Below are positions 22,085 through 33,873 of a stretch of 64,000 bases of DNA, in pieces (the first letter of the stretch is position 1; every line of letters begins with the position of its first letter). Made by a program: the position numbers and the translations under genes. Location: contig AP026133.1 of the NCBI GenBank assembly GCA_030295235.1, positions 372,001 to 436,000 on the forward strand. The letters run 5' to 3'. Source of the stretch: Fistulifera solaris. Taxonomy: Eukaryota > Bacillariophyta > Bacillariophyceae > Naviculales > Stauroneidaceae. Under the pieces are notes generated by a model. It did no database searches. It was not told the DNA's origin and saw nothing but the letters and a program-made list of their open reading frames with translations.

Positions 22085-23808
22085 ATGGAGATGAACATTC
22101 GAATCTTCTCAACGTTAGATGAGGCCCAATCGGGCCATGGCATACCTCATCGTGATTACGCGCAATATCATGCTTATTGCACGAAGCGACTGGCTCGATT
22201 GCGACGAGTGAAGCAAGTTCGAATGCATCTCTTGCACAATCACCGCTATGTTGAAGGTGTTTCCGGACGACGCCACGCTTACTGCGCACGAAAATATTAC
22301 CAAGACGAAGAAAGCAAAGAACCTATGGTTGTTCATGAAAACCTGCTGTGGGATATTTTCTTTCAAGCCGAACGAGCGTGGGCGCAAGCGTGTGAAATGG
22401 AAGCGTCGCAAAAGTCCACCAACTCACACGTGCAGCGCCGATTGAATAAAGCGGCAAAATGGGCTAGCCGAATTTCCGAACTAGCGAAGAGTCTGCAATG
22501 CGATGAAACGACCATTCGCGAAGCCGAGGCGTACGCCGCTTGGATGAAGGGCAATACTTGTTTGAAGCACGAAAATTATATAGAGGCGTTTCGATCGTAT
22601 CGGTCGTCGCGGCAGCTTTGCTCCAGTTAGTGACAGATCTCCACAAGTCTACAGCAGAGTCGGATGGTGATGTGGACCGCCAAAGACTTACTCTGAGCGA
22701 TATCTGGATGACGAGAGCGGAATCTGTCGTCAAGCCACTCGAACGATATTGTCAATACGAGGCGCGTGACGACTTGGACCCATCGGATCTCATCGACGAC
22801 AATGAAATGAGCTCTACAACAGGTTCGAAGTCAACTGGCGGAATCATCTTGCACTTTCGCGGTGAACAAATTGTCTTGGACGAATACAAAGATCTGGCTA
22901 TTGTGTACTTGAAAATGGAAGAGTCGCTTAAGAACCTCAACATCACATCGCATCACGACGAAGACAGCTTTATGCAACTGTTTTCTGACCTGGATGATGC
23001 TATGAAATGGACACGTTCGGCACTGCATCGATACGAATCACTGCCGGATGGTCCAGCTGTTAGCGCTCGTCGACAGGATCTTCAAGCGATCGCGGCGTTC
23101 TTTGAATATCAAAAACTCTCTGTTTGGGGGCAACGACAGGAAAGAAGAGTGTCCGGCTTAAATAGTGATGCCGATATTCTACATGTATATGATACGCTGT
23201 TACAGAATGCGCAAGCAATGCTTAACTTGCTCTTCTCGGGAGATGGAGACGACATGCAAGACGACGCACAAATCCTCGAGGCTCAAGCCCACGTGATTCG
23301 TGTCCGAGCCTTCCGATGCTACTATCTGACTCGACTATTTGAATGTTCAAATAGCGAGGTTGAAGCACATCCGAAAGATATGCTAGCTTTCATTCAGTAT
23401 ACGAAGCAACTGGCAAAACGCGCCGAAGAAGAGATCGCAGCTTGTGATATGGAAGATGGCGACTACTATCTCGCGGAATTAGAAAAACTACAGAAAAATA
23501 TTGAGATTGCCACCTGCCGCATTAAAGCGGCTGAATTCTTGGAACGTACATCCGGAGGAGAAACGAGTAAGCAAACGAGTCGCCCTTTATGGATGCGTCT
23601 TGACGAGATGGATTCAGGATCTATTCTAGTGGACAGTCCTCCGTTGCCGGTGCCGATTCCAGGCAAACCTATATTCTACGACATAGCGTGGCAGTATATT
23701 GGAGGCGATTATCCATCCGATGTCCTGGAAGCATACATCAAAGAGCATGACGAAGAAGGAAAAACGGAGAAGAAGACACGCAGGGGTTTCTTCGGCTGGT
23801 TTGGATAG
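22085..23808 (+). CDS. SRP68: Signal recognition particle subunit SRP68
   Basis: RNA-binding subunit of the cytosolic signal recognition particle; with SRP72 it binds the S domain of SRP RNA. The N-terminus shows the SRP68 signature: HGIPHRDYAQYHAYCTKRLARLRR (here about residues 18-41), then NLLWDIFFQAERAWAQA and the helical TPR-like region. The C-terminal half contains IALY-like repeats and ends with a proline-rich PPLPVPIPGKPIFYDIAWQYI and a basic tail (KKTRRGFFGWFG). The frame breaks at the T run 22617-22619; one added T gives SSRQLLLQLVTDLHKS and a CDS divisible by three (about 574 residues, slightly shorter than human SRP68). Confidence 0.9.
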
Positions 23809-24322
23809 TTATGAATTGAATGGAGGCTCGAGCCCTCGCAGTACATTTATTATTAGAATTATTCAATCTTATCGATAACTGAGTTTTCAAATGCAGACTT
23901 AAGTTTGACTTCGTCGTAGAGATACCATTGCCGCTTGATGCGGACTAAGCAAGAAGCTTCGTGTCCCTAGAGACGAAACAAAGAGATGAGGGGCGGCGGA
24001 TAAGACAAAAATGTTTGTATCTCCCGACAAGCGTCCCCTAGCTAAGGATTGGCTTTCAGAGTGACAAGAGGAATTGAGAAACAACGCCAATATTCCGAAG
24101 TTGGCTAAGCTATCCCATAGGTGGACTCGTAACTAGAGAGATGACTAAATTCCAAAGATTTCCTCTTGAACGCAGTGAAGTCTCGATTTGACCATTAGTA
24201 ATTGCTTGTTAGTGCAAAAGATTGCTAAGCTCATCAAGGATTAAAGAAGTGGTTATAATATTGTACGTCGAGAAACGGGATTTTTAAAGTTATCGCCTTA
24301 CTTCTCTAGACTTTCCTTCAAC
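23809..24322. other. Intergenic, convergent 3' ends, no gene seen
   Basis: About 510 bp between the 3' ends of SRP68 and the FCP gene. The minus-strand ORF 23899-24090 has no support. Confidence 0.5.
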
Positions 24323-24980
24323 TTAGGGAAGGAGGGGAACGCCCAATTGTTCATGGACCATGAGGGCGAGGATACCCATTTGAGCGGCACGGCCGTTGTT
24401 CAATTCGATGGCGCGCTTCTTAAGCTTCTCCTCCCTCACTGTAAAAAAAGTAACGTTAGAGTCATATTTCAAACAACGAGCGAACGAAAACATTCAAACT
24501 ACTCTACCTGAAACTATCCCATCCGAAGTCAATGGCGTCGTTGCGGAAGTCACCAATGTGTTCACCAGTGCCGGTGATGTCCTTCATGACGGACGACTCA
24601 AGGACACCGATGAAGAAAAGGAGCTGAACAAGTCCACCGGCAGGGATGGCCTTGAAGGCAGCAAAACCGTTGGGGATATCAGTGAACTTAGTTCCCGAAA
24701 GGTCAATGCTGCCTGGAAGGCGGACACCGGCCTCCTGGACAAGGTATCCGACAACGGCAAGCATGGAGATACGGCCGTGCTTCAATTCAACGAATCGGAG
24801 GCGGTCGAACTTCTCTTGGTCGCCATCGGTGACAAGGCCGAGGGGATCGAAAAATCCAAGCGGCGGTTGGGCACCGAGCTCATCCTCGAAGGCGCGAAGA
24901 GCAGTGCTCTGGGCAGTCTTCTGGGCCGGGGCGAAAGCAGCGGCGGAGGCGATAAGGGAGGCAAGAATAGCGGTCTTCAT
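24323..24980 (-). CDS. Fucoxanthin chlorophyll a/c protein (Lhcf-type antenna)
   Basis: Light-harvesting protein of the thylakoid membrane. Exon 1 is 24980-24508, intron 24507-24435 (73 nt, GTAGAG donor, TGAG acceptor) and exon 2 24434-24323; together 585 nt, 194 residues, no frame break. The N-terminus MKTAILASLIASAAAFAPAQ is a textbook diatom plastid bipartite leader with the ASAFAP motif. Mature part: FEDELGAQPPLGFFDPLG, helix B with FVELKHGRISMLAVVGYLVQ, a middle helix (LVQLLFFIGVLESSVM), then helix A IELNNGRAAQMGILALMVHE near the end, giving the three LHC helices and the chlorophyll-binding E-x-x-H/N-x-R pairs. Highly expressed genes of this type are usually light-regulated. Confidence 0.97.
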
Positions 24981-25383
24981 GTTGAAATTATTGACGGGCG
25001 TGTATTTTGTGAACCTGACATGGAAGGCGGAAAAGATCTTGAAGAATTTGTTCACGTACGTGGTGGTACGAAATCCTCTCTTTGTACCATTTCTTCCAGA
25101 GTACAAGTTGAAGGTCGGTCCAGCAATCGGTGTGCCGGTTGAAGCTGCAAAGATACCGGGTGTACCGTGCCCAACGCAAACAGCGCGGATGATGATGATT
25201 CTTCATTCAATTGTCTAATCAAGAATGTCACTCCGCGTCTAACGACTGGTGCCGGCCCCGTGTAGGTGATTTCTAACGAGTACCGGTACTTGTACCGTAC
25301 CAGGTCTCCCTACTCACAAATAATAACTATTTTCAAACGTGCACCAACTATGATTGGCTCTCTCTCTAGGCACTCCGTGTTTA
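24981..25383. other. Intergenic with GTACC palindromes
   Basis: Promoter side of the FCP gene, about 400 bp. A GTACC/GGTAC cluster lies at 25278-25304 (TACCGGTACTTGTACCGTAC), about 300 bp upstream of the FCP start. No gene. Confidence 0.5.
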
Positions 25384-27242
25384 TTAAAATGTACCAGCCT
25401 GACGAGTCCACCACATGTTGGCGTCGTTCGGTGTCTTGAGCCACTGAATAGAAATATCCGCATCGTGGGAAATGGCATCCATACTTTGTAGCTTTCGAAA
25501 GGAAGTGTACGCCAGCTCAAAGCTGGGGAAGCGCACTTCACAACTTCCAACCACTGCTCGATTATTTTGTCCAGCATCGAGACACAATAGCAAACTGGGA
25601 TGAAATTCGTTGTTCAGCATATATTCGGCGTCCATAGTCGTAAAACCTTCCGGCATATTTTCGAGATATAGACGACTCATGTCGCTGGCTCGAATGGAAC
25701 GCACAGGATGCCTGCGTACTATCATTCCAAACACTCGAAGTGAATCGACCAAAGCTTTCTGACTGCCGTTCTCATTCACAAATGTCATTTTTGCGTACAC
25801 GGGAGATCGGGGACGTCGCCAGTTGCGGAAGCTGCCTTTGTTGCTCTCCAGTTGTTTCTTTCGAAGTTCCTGAGTTTTAGCGGCACTGAGAGGACCAGGG
25901 TCTAAGTCGGGTCTTTGATTGTATATTTGGATTTCATCGACAGAACCACAGCGCGAGTAGAGTTCGTGTAGCTCATCCTCGGTGATATCGATGGGCAAGT
26001 TGTCGAGAAACACGGTCCGTCGTGCCACTTCCGATAAGTCACCGAACAGCATTGATGTGTCTTTTTCCAACACGACTGCTTCAAACGTAGCGTGGCGGGG
26101 TTTGCGAAAACGACGATCAACTTTGGTGGTGCTGGATAGTAAATCAGGAGTTGTTGTAGGCATTTTTATTTCTCTTGTCACAACCAGCGCTTCTTCCTCA
26201 TCGTCATCTAAAGGTGTGGAATTGCTTAATAAGGCCTCCGGATGACTTGCTACGGAATCGAGTAACTCGTCCTGTAACGACATGAGCGAATCGACAAACT
26301 CCAATTTGAATGCGTCCCAAATCTCTTGAGATTTCTTGATCACTTCGTCTCGATCGACGACATTATAATTAAGTCCATCATTCAAATAAAAGAAATCAGC
26401 CACTTCGGCAGCAATGATGTGATAATGCGTCGGTGCTCGTCGTTCAATACTTCTTCCCACCGTTTTCAGTGCCGACGGTGCGTCTCCCACGAAGTCGGCA
26501 AAGAGACTGACCACAGCTTGATACAATCGCGGGGGTAATTGATCTCCCAAATACTTGACGAGTCGCTGTGCCTCGCGTTTCTTCTGGGATTCTGTTTTCG
26601 GTGTGTGTCTGTCCTGTCGTGCTTGCACCAACTTTTGATGATTCCCTCGCGACAAGCCGGAAATTTCTTTCGCATCCGTCAAGTTCCAAGTCAATTTAAA
26701 GGCACGTTCGCGTGCTTTCATAAAAATTTCCACATCCTCTGCACTGACACTTTTTTGAGAAGTACTCCGATCGACCGTCATGTCACCGAACAGCATAAAT
26801 TGCACCATCGCTCGTCGTAAATGAGCCAATCTCGACGAATCGTCTTGCAGTATTTTTTGAAATTCGACAACGAGCGGTTCCTTGGTCGTCGAACGCAATC
26901 GTTCCAATTCACCCTGTATTTTTGGAATGGGAAACCGTGCGGCTAATTTTTGAAACATGGCTTCCAACGATCGTCGATTCTTCTTTCAATCATCCAGGAT
27001 CCTTTCTTTTGTTCAAGCAATTGCGCCACCTTTGCTTTATTCTTTCGTTGCTGCTGTTTTCTTCGCTGCTTTAACCGCGCCGATCGTTTGATGGCATTTT
27101 TGGTACCCTTGTGCTCGACTTCGTCCGATAAAATCTCGGCGGAAAAGAATCGAGGAGATAGGACCACAGACCGCGGACGCACCAGATTTCTGGTTACTAA
27201 GGGAGTGCATTTGGTGCCTAGTATTCGGAAACAACGATTCAT
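25384..27242 (-). CDS. RRM-containing protein, probably mitochondrial
   Basis: About 619 residues. The N-terminus (MNRCFRILGTKCTPLVTRNLV) is a likely mitochondrial presequence, followed by a very basic stretch (RSARLKQRRKQQQRKNKAK). An RNA recognition motif lies at about residues 410-480 with RNP2 TVFLDNLPI and RNP1-like PVYAKMTFV; a second RRM-like fold (SRLYLENMPEGF) follows. The two parts are in different frames, joined at 26962-26967, where one extra T restores RIDDRLEAMFQKLAARF and makes the length divisible by three. It is divergent from the mitochondrial L1 gene with 378 bp between starts, which suits a shared promoter for two organelle gene-expression factors. Confidence 0.75.
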
Positions 27243-27620
27243 GTTAATTAATTCAAAAGAGAAATACCATTGTCTTATGTCTTGCGATTTGTGATCGATG
27301 AAAATGTTCGTGGTGGGCAGTTTTATTTATTTTTGGTGGTGATGACGGAACGTGAAACAACATCAAACAGGAGTTATTTATTTGTTCTATTATTATTTAT
27401 ACTGGAATACCGGTACTGTACAAATGTACAATCTCAAATCTCAAATAAATAATTGTCGCCTGTCCGTGCTCCGTACGTTCACTTTTTCGTGGCCCAAATT
27501 ATTTTTGACAGCGGCAATACTGGTATTGCAACGCAATAAGAGAACCCCTGGTTATTTTACCTTTCTTTTGATATCGGCAAAGGTTTGCAAAGATTATTAT
27601 TTTTCTCTTTACCTATCAGT
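27243..27620. promoter_or_regulatory. Bidirectional promoter between RRM and mL1 genes
   Basis: 378 bp between two divergent genes for mitochondrial gene expression. It contains short palindromes TACCGGTACTGTAC at about 27409-27424 and CAATACTGGTATTG at 27515-27528. Promoter role is inferred from position only. Confidence 0.45.
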
Positions 27621-28548
27621 ATGCTTTCGAATTACTTCTTACGGCACGTGTCGGCATGCTGCCGTGTCACCACACAGCACATGCTTTATCATTCGCGTGC
27701 GCATCCCAAACCAATTCCGGAATTCGCCGTTACAGATGCCCTTTCTTCGTTATTAAAGGATGTGAACGCACGAAAACGTCTGCGTTCACGACGATTGAAA
27801 CGTCGAGGAGTCGAAACAGCGCCAGATCATCCCGACGAGACGATTGAATTGGCCGTCAATTTGAATTTAGATCCCCGCAAACCGGGTCAAGCGCTCCGCG
27901 GTAGTATTTCTCTGCCCAACGGCACGGGAAAGAAACAAATGGATTGCTTGGTGTTTACGTCCGATCCAGCAATTCAAGAAGCGGCTTTGCAGGCGGGTGC
28001 GAAATATGCCGGAGGAGAAAGCTTGGCCGACGAGATTGTCGCGGGACGGGTCGCGGTCGACACCATTCAACGTTCCTTGGCGACGGCCGAGATTGTGCCA
28101 GTAATTTCCAAAAAAGTAGCACGATTACTAGGACCCCGGGGTCTTATGCCCAACGCGAAAGAAGGTACCTTGTTACAGGGAAGTGCCGAGTTGTTGGAAG
28201 CCCTCGAAACGCAATTGGCGGGCAAACAGGTACCGTATCGGACCGAAAAAGAAGGCATTGTACATGTCCCCGTCGGCAGGGGTTCGTTTGGAAAAACCAA
28301 ATTATTGGAGAATATCGGTCAAGTCATGAAAACCATCTTTGACGTGAAACCGGAGAATTATGGCAAAGGAAAGAAAAAAGAAAACGACGGGCAAAGGAAC
28401 CAAATATTTGTTGCGTGCCAGTGTTTCGAGTACACAAGGGAAAGGGGTGCGTCTCGATTTACGTACCGTTGACCCCAATAGCACCTTCTTTCTCACTTCT
28501 CCGGAAGAAGTAGCGAAAGCAGCCTTGGCGTCGGAGACACATGCATGA
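27621..28548 (+). CDS. Mitochondrial ribosomal protein L1 (uL1m)
   Basis: Large-subunit ribosomal protein of the L1 stalk. The N-terminus (MLSNYFLRHVSACCRVTT) is a mitochondrial-type leader. The L1 fold is clear: IELAVNLNLDPRKPGQALRG, then ARLLGPRGLMPNAKEGTL with the canonical GPRGLMPN motif, and the C-terminal KENIGQVMKTIFDVKPENYGKG. The frame changes in the A-rich run about 28370-28384 (two bases too few or one too many), after which the end KTTGKGTKYLLRASVSST to SPEEVAKAA continues to the stop at 28548. About 309 residues. The first ATG after the open frame's beginning is at 27621. Confidence 0.9.
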
Positions 28549-28727
28549 AGGGAAAATTGATTTTAAGAGAGAAAGTAATGATAGAACGATTGCGTAAACT
28601 TTTACGAAATAAGTTAGTCAGTTAAATAAAAGTTCCAAACAAAAACTGTGAAAGAATGATGATGTAACAAATCCATTTCTTGGCTGCTGTATTACTTGTA
28701 CAAAGGTCTCTCTACTATTGGATTGGT

Positions 28728-29879
28728 TTATTCCACCGTAGCAGTGCTGTGCGAACTCATAAACTTCTGGACCAGACTCTCGGAGAAATTCCACAAATCT
28801 TCCTGCAGACGATCGTCTAGGGCCAACTCATTGATGACTTCTTTTGATTGTGGGTGAAAATACTTTCCACGAATGTTTTCGGATGCCAGTCGATCTTCCG
28901 CTACACCCAAAAAGAGTCCCGTCAATGCTCCTTCCTCGGTACTCCACAATACAGATTGCATCTTGTCAAAAACTGTCAACATAAAGGGTGCTTCCGAAAA
29001 ACTTTGTCGACCAAGGCTGTTCGAACGAGACCCGGATGAAAGGCATTGACGTAGATGTTGGAGTCGGGTCCTAAACGCTTCGTTAGGGCTTTCGACCAAA
29101 CAATTTGTGCCAACTTGGACTGTCCGTAGGAAAGATTTTCGACGCCTTTCATGAAGGGTTCTTTACAGCCATTCAACGTTTCTAGATCGGTAGCAATGCG
29201 GTACGAATAGGTACTAAAGCTGGAACCGGACGACGTCGAAACGACTCGCGCCATGTTGGATCGTTTCAGCATCGGTTCAAGTAGTTTGTATAGAAAATGG
29301 TGCGAAAGATAGTTGACTTGAAACATTTCCTCCATACCGTCTGATGTGATCGGAATACAGTCTTTCGGTCCGTTTTCTTTGGGAATATAGTTGTATCCGG
29401 CATTTAGAAATAGCATATCCAATGCTTTCCCACCCTGGTGAAGCATGTATTCGTGTGCTGACTCTCGTACGGATGCCAACGAGGTCATGTCCATAATAGT
29501 CGTCATCACTGGACCTTTGGGATTCTCCTTTTGAATCAAAGCGGCGGCTTCGGCACATTTCGTGACTGACCGACACGCCAGGGTCACTTCGGCCCCCAAT
29601 TTCGCCAATTGACGAGCAACTTCGTAACCAATTCCGGAATTTGCACCCGTTACCAAAGCCCTCTGTCCCGAAAGATTCTGCTCGGTAAGATCCTCAAACG
29701 TAAAACCCCACGGTTCTTCCGAAAATGCCGGCGACAACCCTTCGAGTAGGGGGAGCACATTGTTTGATAAATCGATACACTCCGATTTGACGCGGAATTT
29801 CCGTAAAGAGAATCAAATGCACAACAATCGCCAGGAAAACCGCGAGGTAGGCACCAAACTTCATCAAACAATTCAACAT
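28728..29879 (-). CDS. Membrane-anchored short-chain dehydrogenase/reductase
   Basis: NAD(P)-dependent oxidoreductase of the retinol dehydrogenase/WW-oxidoreductase-like SDR group. It starts MLNCLMKFGAYLAVFLAIVV, an N-terminal membrane anchor. The Rossmann motif TGANSGIGYEV (about 75), the LFLNAGY motif and the catalytic YGQSK are all present, with the upstream serine in VSTSSGSS. About 384 residues. Two frame breaks: one at the C run about 29748-29756 (one too many or two too few) and one at the A run 28997-29001 (one missing, restoring KVFSEAPFMLTVFDKM). Substrate unknown. Confidence 0.87.
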
Positions 29880-30515
29880 GGTAGACGGGAGATGAATAAA
29901 AATGATTGATTGACTTGCTTTGTGAAGGTTCTTGTATTGTTCTAGCTAGCTGGAGTGATAGAATACAAATAAGCAATGCAACGACGATGCGAGCGTCGAC
30001 TTCCTTCTTGTTCCAGTCGTCGAAGATCCGTTGCGGTCATTCTCAAGTGCACTATCACGTATACTGGCAATGTCCAGGGGTTTCTGACTCAACTTACTTC
30101 AGTCCCGGAAATCGTCAACTTCATTTTTGTTGTACCAGGTACAGGTACAAGTACCTGGTAGTTGTCTAGCCACTCTCTTCTTTCGTCATTTGCGGGAAAG
30201 CTTGCTGCCAACAGAGTTGATTTTCCGGCAAAGTTGACAGCTATTCTCTGCCCTTAATGCTTTGCCGTCATTTATCGACTGAAGAAATCGATACCAGAAT
30301 GCAAACACCCGTGTTGATGGATGGATGGATGAAGTAGTGGGAGGGAAAGCAATACTGTACGTGTTTGCGGCGTCATTGTCGACAAGATCATCAAGCAAAA
30401 TACATTCGACATGGTTCTACGGAGATTCAGTTGCTGCACCGTGTATTGTCATTACAAGTATAGTTTTCTTGTTTATTTTTAATTCATTACTTCCTCTTCT
30501 ACTGTATTATTAAAG
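29880..30515. other. Intergenic with GTACC palindrome and ATGG microsatellite
   Basis: About 640 bp. GTACC/GGTAC cluster at 30131-30160 (TACCAGGTACAGGTACAAGT), about 250 bp upstream of the SDR start, and a short ATGG/TGGA microsatellite near 30313-30330. No gene. Confidence 0.5.
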
Positions 30516-31372
30516 CTACAAATCAACGTACGAACTCGTCTCCTCAACGGGAAGGCACGTCTTCATGTTACGCCACCAACTTTGTTGAAAGCAAGCGTGC
30601 GGTCCATTTCCATGCAAACACCGAGATACCGTGCGTACATCACGGGCTTGCTCCAATTGTAGAATCAAGTCCGGTAATCGTTCAAAAATGGCCGTCGCTT
30701 CAGTATCGGCATTCCCTTCGTAGGAGGGAACATAGACCGCATTCCCGTAATTGCGCACACATTGCTGCGGAGTGTTTTCAATGATGATGGTTCGTTCTCG
30801 TGTAAATACACTGGATGACTGCTTCTTGTGTTTCTTCCATACCTTGGCCAAGTCTTTGGTCTCACGGCAGGGACAGGCAAAATGGCACCGTCCTGACACG
30901 TGCATCGCTCACACGTGTGACGATAGGACTCGCACCAGCAACACAACGACACTTCTCCGTGCACATGCATGGGAATCCGTGCCCGTGTCACCATTTGATC
31001 GGCGGTCCACACAAACGCAAAGAGTTTCCGACAATCGAGTCCTTGACAGTCGTGTTGCGGATCGAGGGCGGAACAGATTTTCCAAGTGACGTAATGAGCC
31101 CAGCTGGCGTGTGCGGCGGTCCAAACGGCCACGACATGATTCCGTGCTTGACACCAGCGTAAAAAGTCCAAGACTGCCGGTCGTAAAAAGGTTTCCGATG
31201 CGGATTTTTCACTGCTGCTGCTGTTGCTGCTTTCGGCCACGAGTGTTCCGTCTAGGTCAAAAATAATGCCCAGTCGTCGGTCTGATGGTAGGCATTCTTC
31301 TTGCGCATATTCCTCCGAGGATGAGTCTAAAGAAGCTCTCACCGAAGAAGGACTGAGAGCACGCGGGGGCAT
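30516..31372 (-). CDS. FCP1/NIF-family phosphatase-like protein with Cys-rich insert
   Basis: HAD-type phosphatase resembling the small CTD phosphatase/NIF group. Motif I is IIFDLDGTLVAES at about 34-46; the WTAAHASWAHYV segment follows (motif II region); the C-terminal part has KDLAKVW and TIIIENTPQQCVRNYGNAVYV, matching the lysine and DDxx-type loop of FCP1 domains. Between them is an insert with about ten cysteines (SLCCWCESYRHTCERCTCQ and then CHFACPC) that could bind zinc. The frame changes once at about 30880-30885; one extra G gives CQDGCHFACPCRETKD and a CDS divisible by three (285 residues). The first metal aspartate motif is DLDGT where classical FCP1 has DLDET. Confidence 0.75.
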
Positions 31373-31738
31373 ATTGAAGGAATAATGATGTGACGTTGAA
31401 TATTGCTAATACGAAAGAATCGAAGGCCTTGGTGGCTGTCGTGCATTATGAGCGGGAAGGAAAGGAGGCTAGATGATTCGTGAAGATAAGAGTTGAAAAC
31501 TGGTCTCGAAAACGGGTCAACAATAATTTTTTTTATGACGAAAACGGAACGATCGATCGTTTTCGAGCGTGTCTGCGGTATGCGGTAGTGCGGACGATTG
31601 GCTTTCGTTCGCCAACGTGGTCTTTTCTCGCGCCTGCGCTTGCGGAGCATCCGCTTATTGAAGCAATCCGAACACCCTTGAGTGTCCCATCGAGTGTATT
31701 AAAAAGTTACTATGGTCCTATACTGTTGCCGGTTTTCG

Positions 31739-31761
31739 CCACGACTGATTTTAGTCACGAG
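31739..31761. repeat. Dispersed palindrome copy a
   Basis: CCACGACTG, spacer ATTT, TAGTCACGAG. Preceded by GGTTTTCG, similar to the TTTTCAC that precedes other copies. Intergenic. Confidence 0.75.
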
Positions 31762-32149
31762 CCCCGGTCTTTGCTATGCATGTTTTCATGCTTCAATCAA
31801 CGACCTCTTGATGCTCTTGCCGGGTTTCTACTCATTCCTATATTCTAACCCCAAATCAGGAAAGATATTCGACCATTCAGCCACCATCGAATGTATGACT
31901 GCATTCGAAAGAAATGGAGATAGATAGGTAGGCAGACAATTTTACAACAACATAGCGACCGCCATTTCCAGTAGTTGATTTACAAGTACAATCTGATGTC
32001 TTCTTAGTTGATAACACAACCCAAACAGCCTGGAAAATAAGTCTCAACAATGTAGGAAAGCTTTTCTTTACTGTTTATGTAAGAAACCAATTCGATCTTG
32101 GATCTTTCGTCTCAAAAATTGTTATTGCCTTCACTTTACCCACGATTTT

Positions 32150-32171
32150 CACGACTGCAATCAGTCATGAA
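32150..32171. repeat. Dispersed palindrome copy b
   Basis: CACGACTG, spacer CAAT, CAGTCATGAA, preceded by GATTTT. It sits directly downstream of the oxidoreductase stop codon at 32177, so it would lie in that mRNA's 3' end. Confidence 0.8.
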
Positions 32172-32176
32172 CCAAT

Positions 32177-33236
32177 TCACCTTGCGTCCACAAAATCTGT
32201 ATCGTGCACATTCCCCGCGACGCTGGAATCACCGATTCGCATAACTAGCTTTCCTTGCACATGTCCCGAATGAAGTCTTTCCAAAATCCCATTCGGCACG
32301 GTCGCCTTGGTCCAATCGGCATCGATTTCATCGAGGCACGGGGAGAGAGGCGCGCAAATTCGTCCCGTAGACATCCAATTTAGTATTTGTGCCATCATTT
32401 TACTGGGTTGCGAATGCGAAAATTGCGTCCGGAAGCAGCTAAATACGGTTTCCGTGTACACCGTGACCGACTTGAAAAAGACGAAATCAAGGTTCAGTGA
32501 GCGAATCGAAGGTCCCGCCACTACTAGACAAATACTTCCATAAGGACGAATTACTTCAGACATGGCATTCATAAGTGTTGGTGTCGGTTCCGTCAAGCAC
32601 AAAATCGCGTCGACACTACCATGGGGTCCTCCCGGCAATTCTTGCAGAACATGAGGGATACACCGCGAGGCCCCATTGGCAAGACACCAGTCACGGGATG
32701 TATCGGAGGTACAAATAATTTCTAAATTCGGATGCCACGCTCGGGCGATGCGTGTCGCCCAACTCCCGACTCCCCCCGCACCTCCCACAATCAATAGAGT
32801 CTGCACGGATGTAGTACTCTCGGTCAGTAGTCCCAGTTTCCGCAAAGATTCGTATGCTGTACAACCCGCCAAGGGGATGCTGGCGGCTTCCTTCAAGGTA
32901 ATCTGTGGGGGTACCAGGGCCGCTGCCCGACGATCCACTCGACAATATTGAGCGTACGATCCACTCTTCTTCGTAGGATCCAGGAGGAAACAAACGGACG
33001 CACCGACGGGGAAGGCGACTTCGTCCGACGTTTCTTGGACGATTCCACTACCCGAAAATCCGCTCACAAAGGGAAAGTCTGTGGTGCGAGAGTGCAGTTT
33101 TGTAAATCGACCGGATTCAAATCGGACCAGGCGACTTGGACCAACAAAAGTCGGGTGGATCGGTTGGTATATCGACGGTTTGCAGTGAAACGGTTTGTCG
33201 AAACTCTCCCGCTTCGGTGGCCGCTAAAGCTAGCAT
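32177..33236 (-). CDS. Zinc-type alcohol dehydrogenase/quinone oxidoreductase-like (MDR)
   Basis: NADPH-dependent medium-chain reductase of the quinone oxidoreductase group. The start at 33236 gives MLALAATEAGEFRQT; the substrate domain shows LLVQVAWSDLNPVDLQNC and GFSGSGIVQE, the nucleotide fold has LLIVGGAGGVGSWATRIA at about 160-178, and the C-terminus ends with HSGHVQGKLVMRI, a QOR signature. Two frame breaks, both consistent with one missing base: near 33138-33142 (C run; restores PPRLLLVQVAW) and at the A run 33068-33070 (restores QTFPFVSGFSGSG). Corrected length 353 residues, normal for the family. No structural zinc cysteine cluster is seen. Confidence 0.88.
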
Positions 33237-33873
33237 TGGGATTCAATGTTGTTGGTGAGGTGTTTTTTTTCACTATTGACAAAAGATTCGGTGCTAACTT
33301 TGATAATGACTAAGTTTCTCTGCAACAATCTATTTTGTTTTCTGCGAAAGAACATGGGGCGTATTTTATTTGTGTATTACTCCGTACTTTTCAGCACTAC
33401 CAGTATCCATATTGTAGTCGGCATCTTAACATTCACGATAGTCTCAACGACATCCACGACTGGAATTCAGTCATGAGCAAAAGGCCAACAAATATCAAGC
33501 AAGTGGTAACACAAAATGTAAATTCAAATAATGTAAATGGCAACGTCTTTGTCAACAAACAATCTCATTCGAAAAGGAAGCCCCGACACGGAGTGGTAAA
33601 CGTGTTTTCTTGTTGTTTATTCCACACTTGAACTTACAGTGTCGGCAACTCGACACTACTGATTATCGTAGTCTTGTCTCCATCCCGCTGCGACTACTCG
33701 GACGATGGACTGGCTTGGCGGCAGAAAAGAGAAACGAGAAATAAACGAGCAGCGAAAAACAAAAACCTGCGGAGTGAAATTTTGTTTTTGGTTATTGTGA
33801 CCGTATTGTCTTCCTTCTTTCCTCATCCTAATTCAATACTTATTAACATCAACCCTTCCTCCCAACAAAACAA
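33237..33873. other. Divergent intergenic region with palindrome copy c
   Basis: About 640 bp between the divergent oxidoreductase and PP6 genes. Contains the palindrome at 33454-33477; no supported gene. Confidence 0.5.
33454..33477. repeat. Dispersed palindrome copy c
   Basis: CCACGACTG, spacer GAATT, CAGTCATGAG. Intergenic, about 220 bp upstream of the oxidoreductase start and 400 bp upstream of the PP6 start. Confidence 0.8.

Larger units (their letters stand above)
31373..32176. other. Intergenic region with two copies of the CACGACTG palindrome
   Basis: About 800 bp with no gene. Two copies of the dispersed palindrome: 31739-31761 and 32150-32171, the latter only a few bases past the stop codon of the downstream oxidoreductase gene. 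Confidence 0.5.

Noticed and set aside
24396-25142. Long plus-strand ORF of 248 codons
   Set aside because: Antisense to the FCP gene, with repetitive Gly/Glu/Lys composition created by the codon bias of the real gene; no domain or leader.
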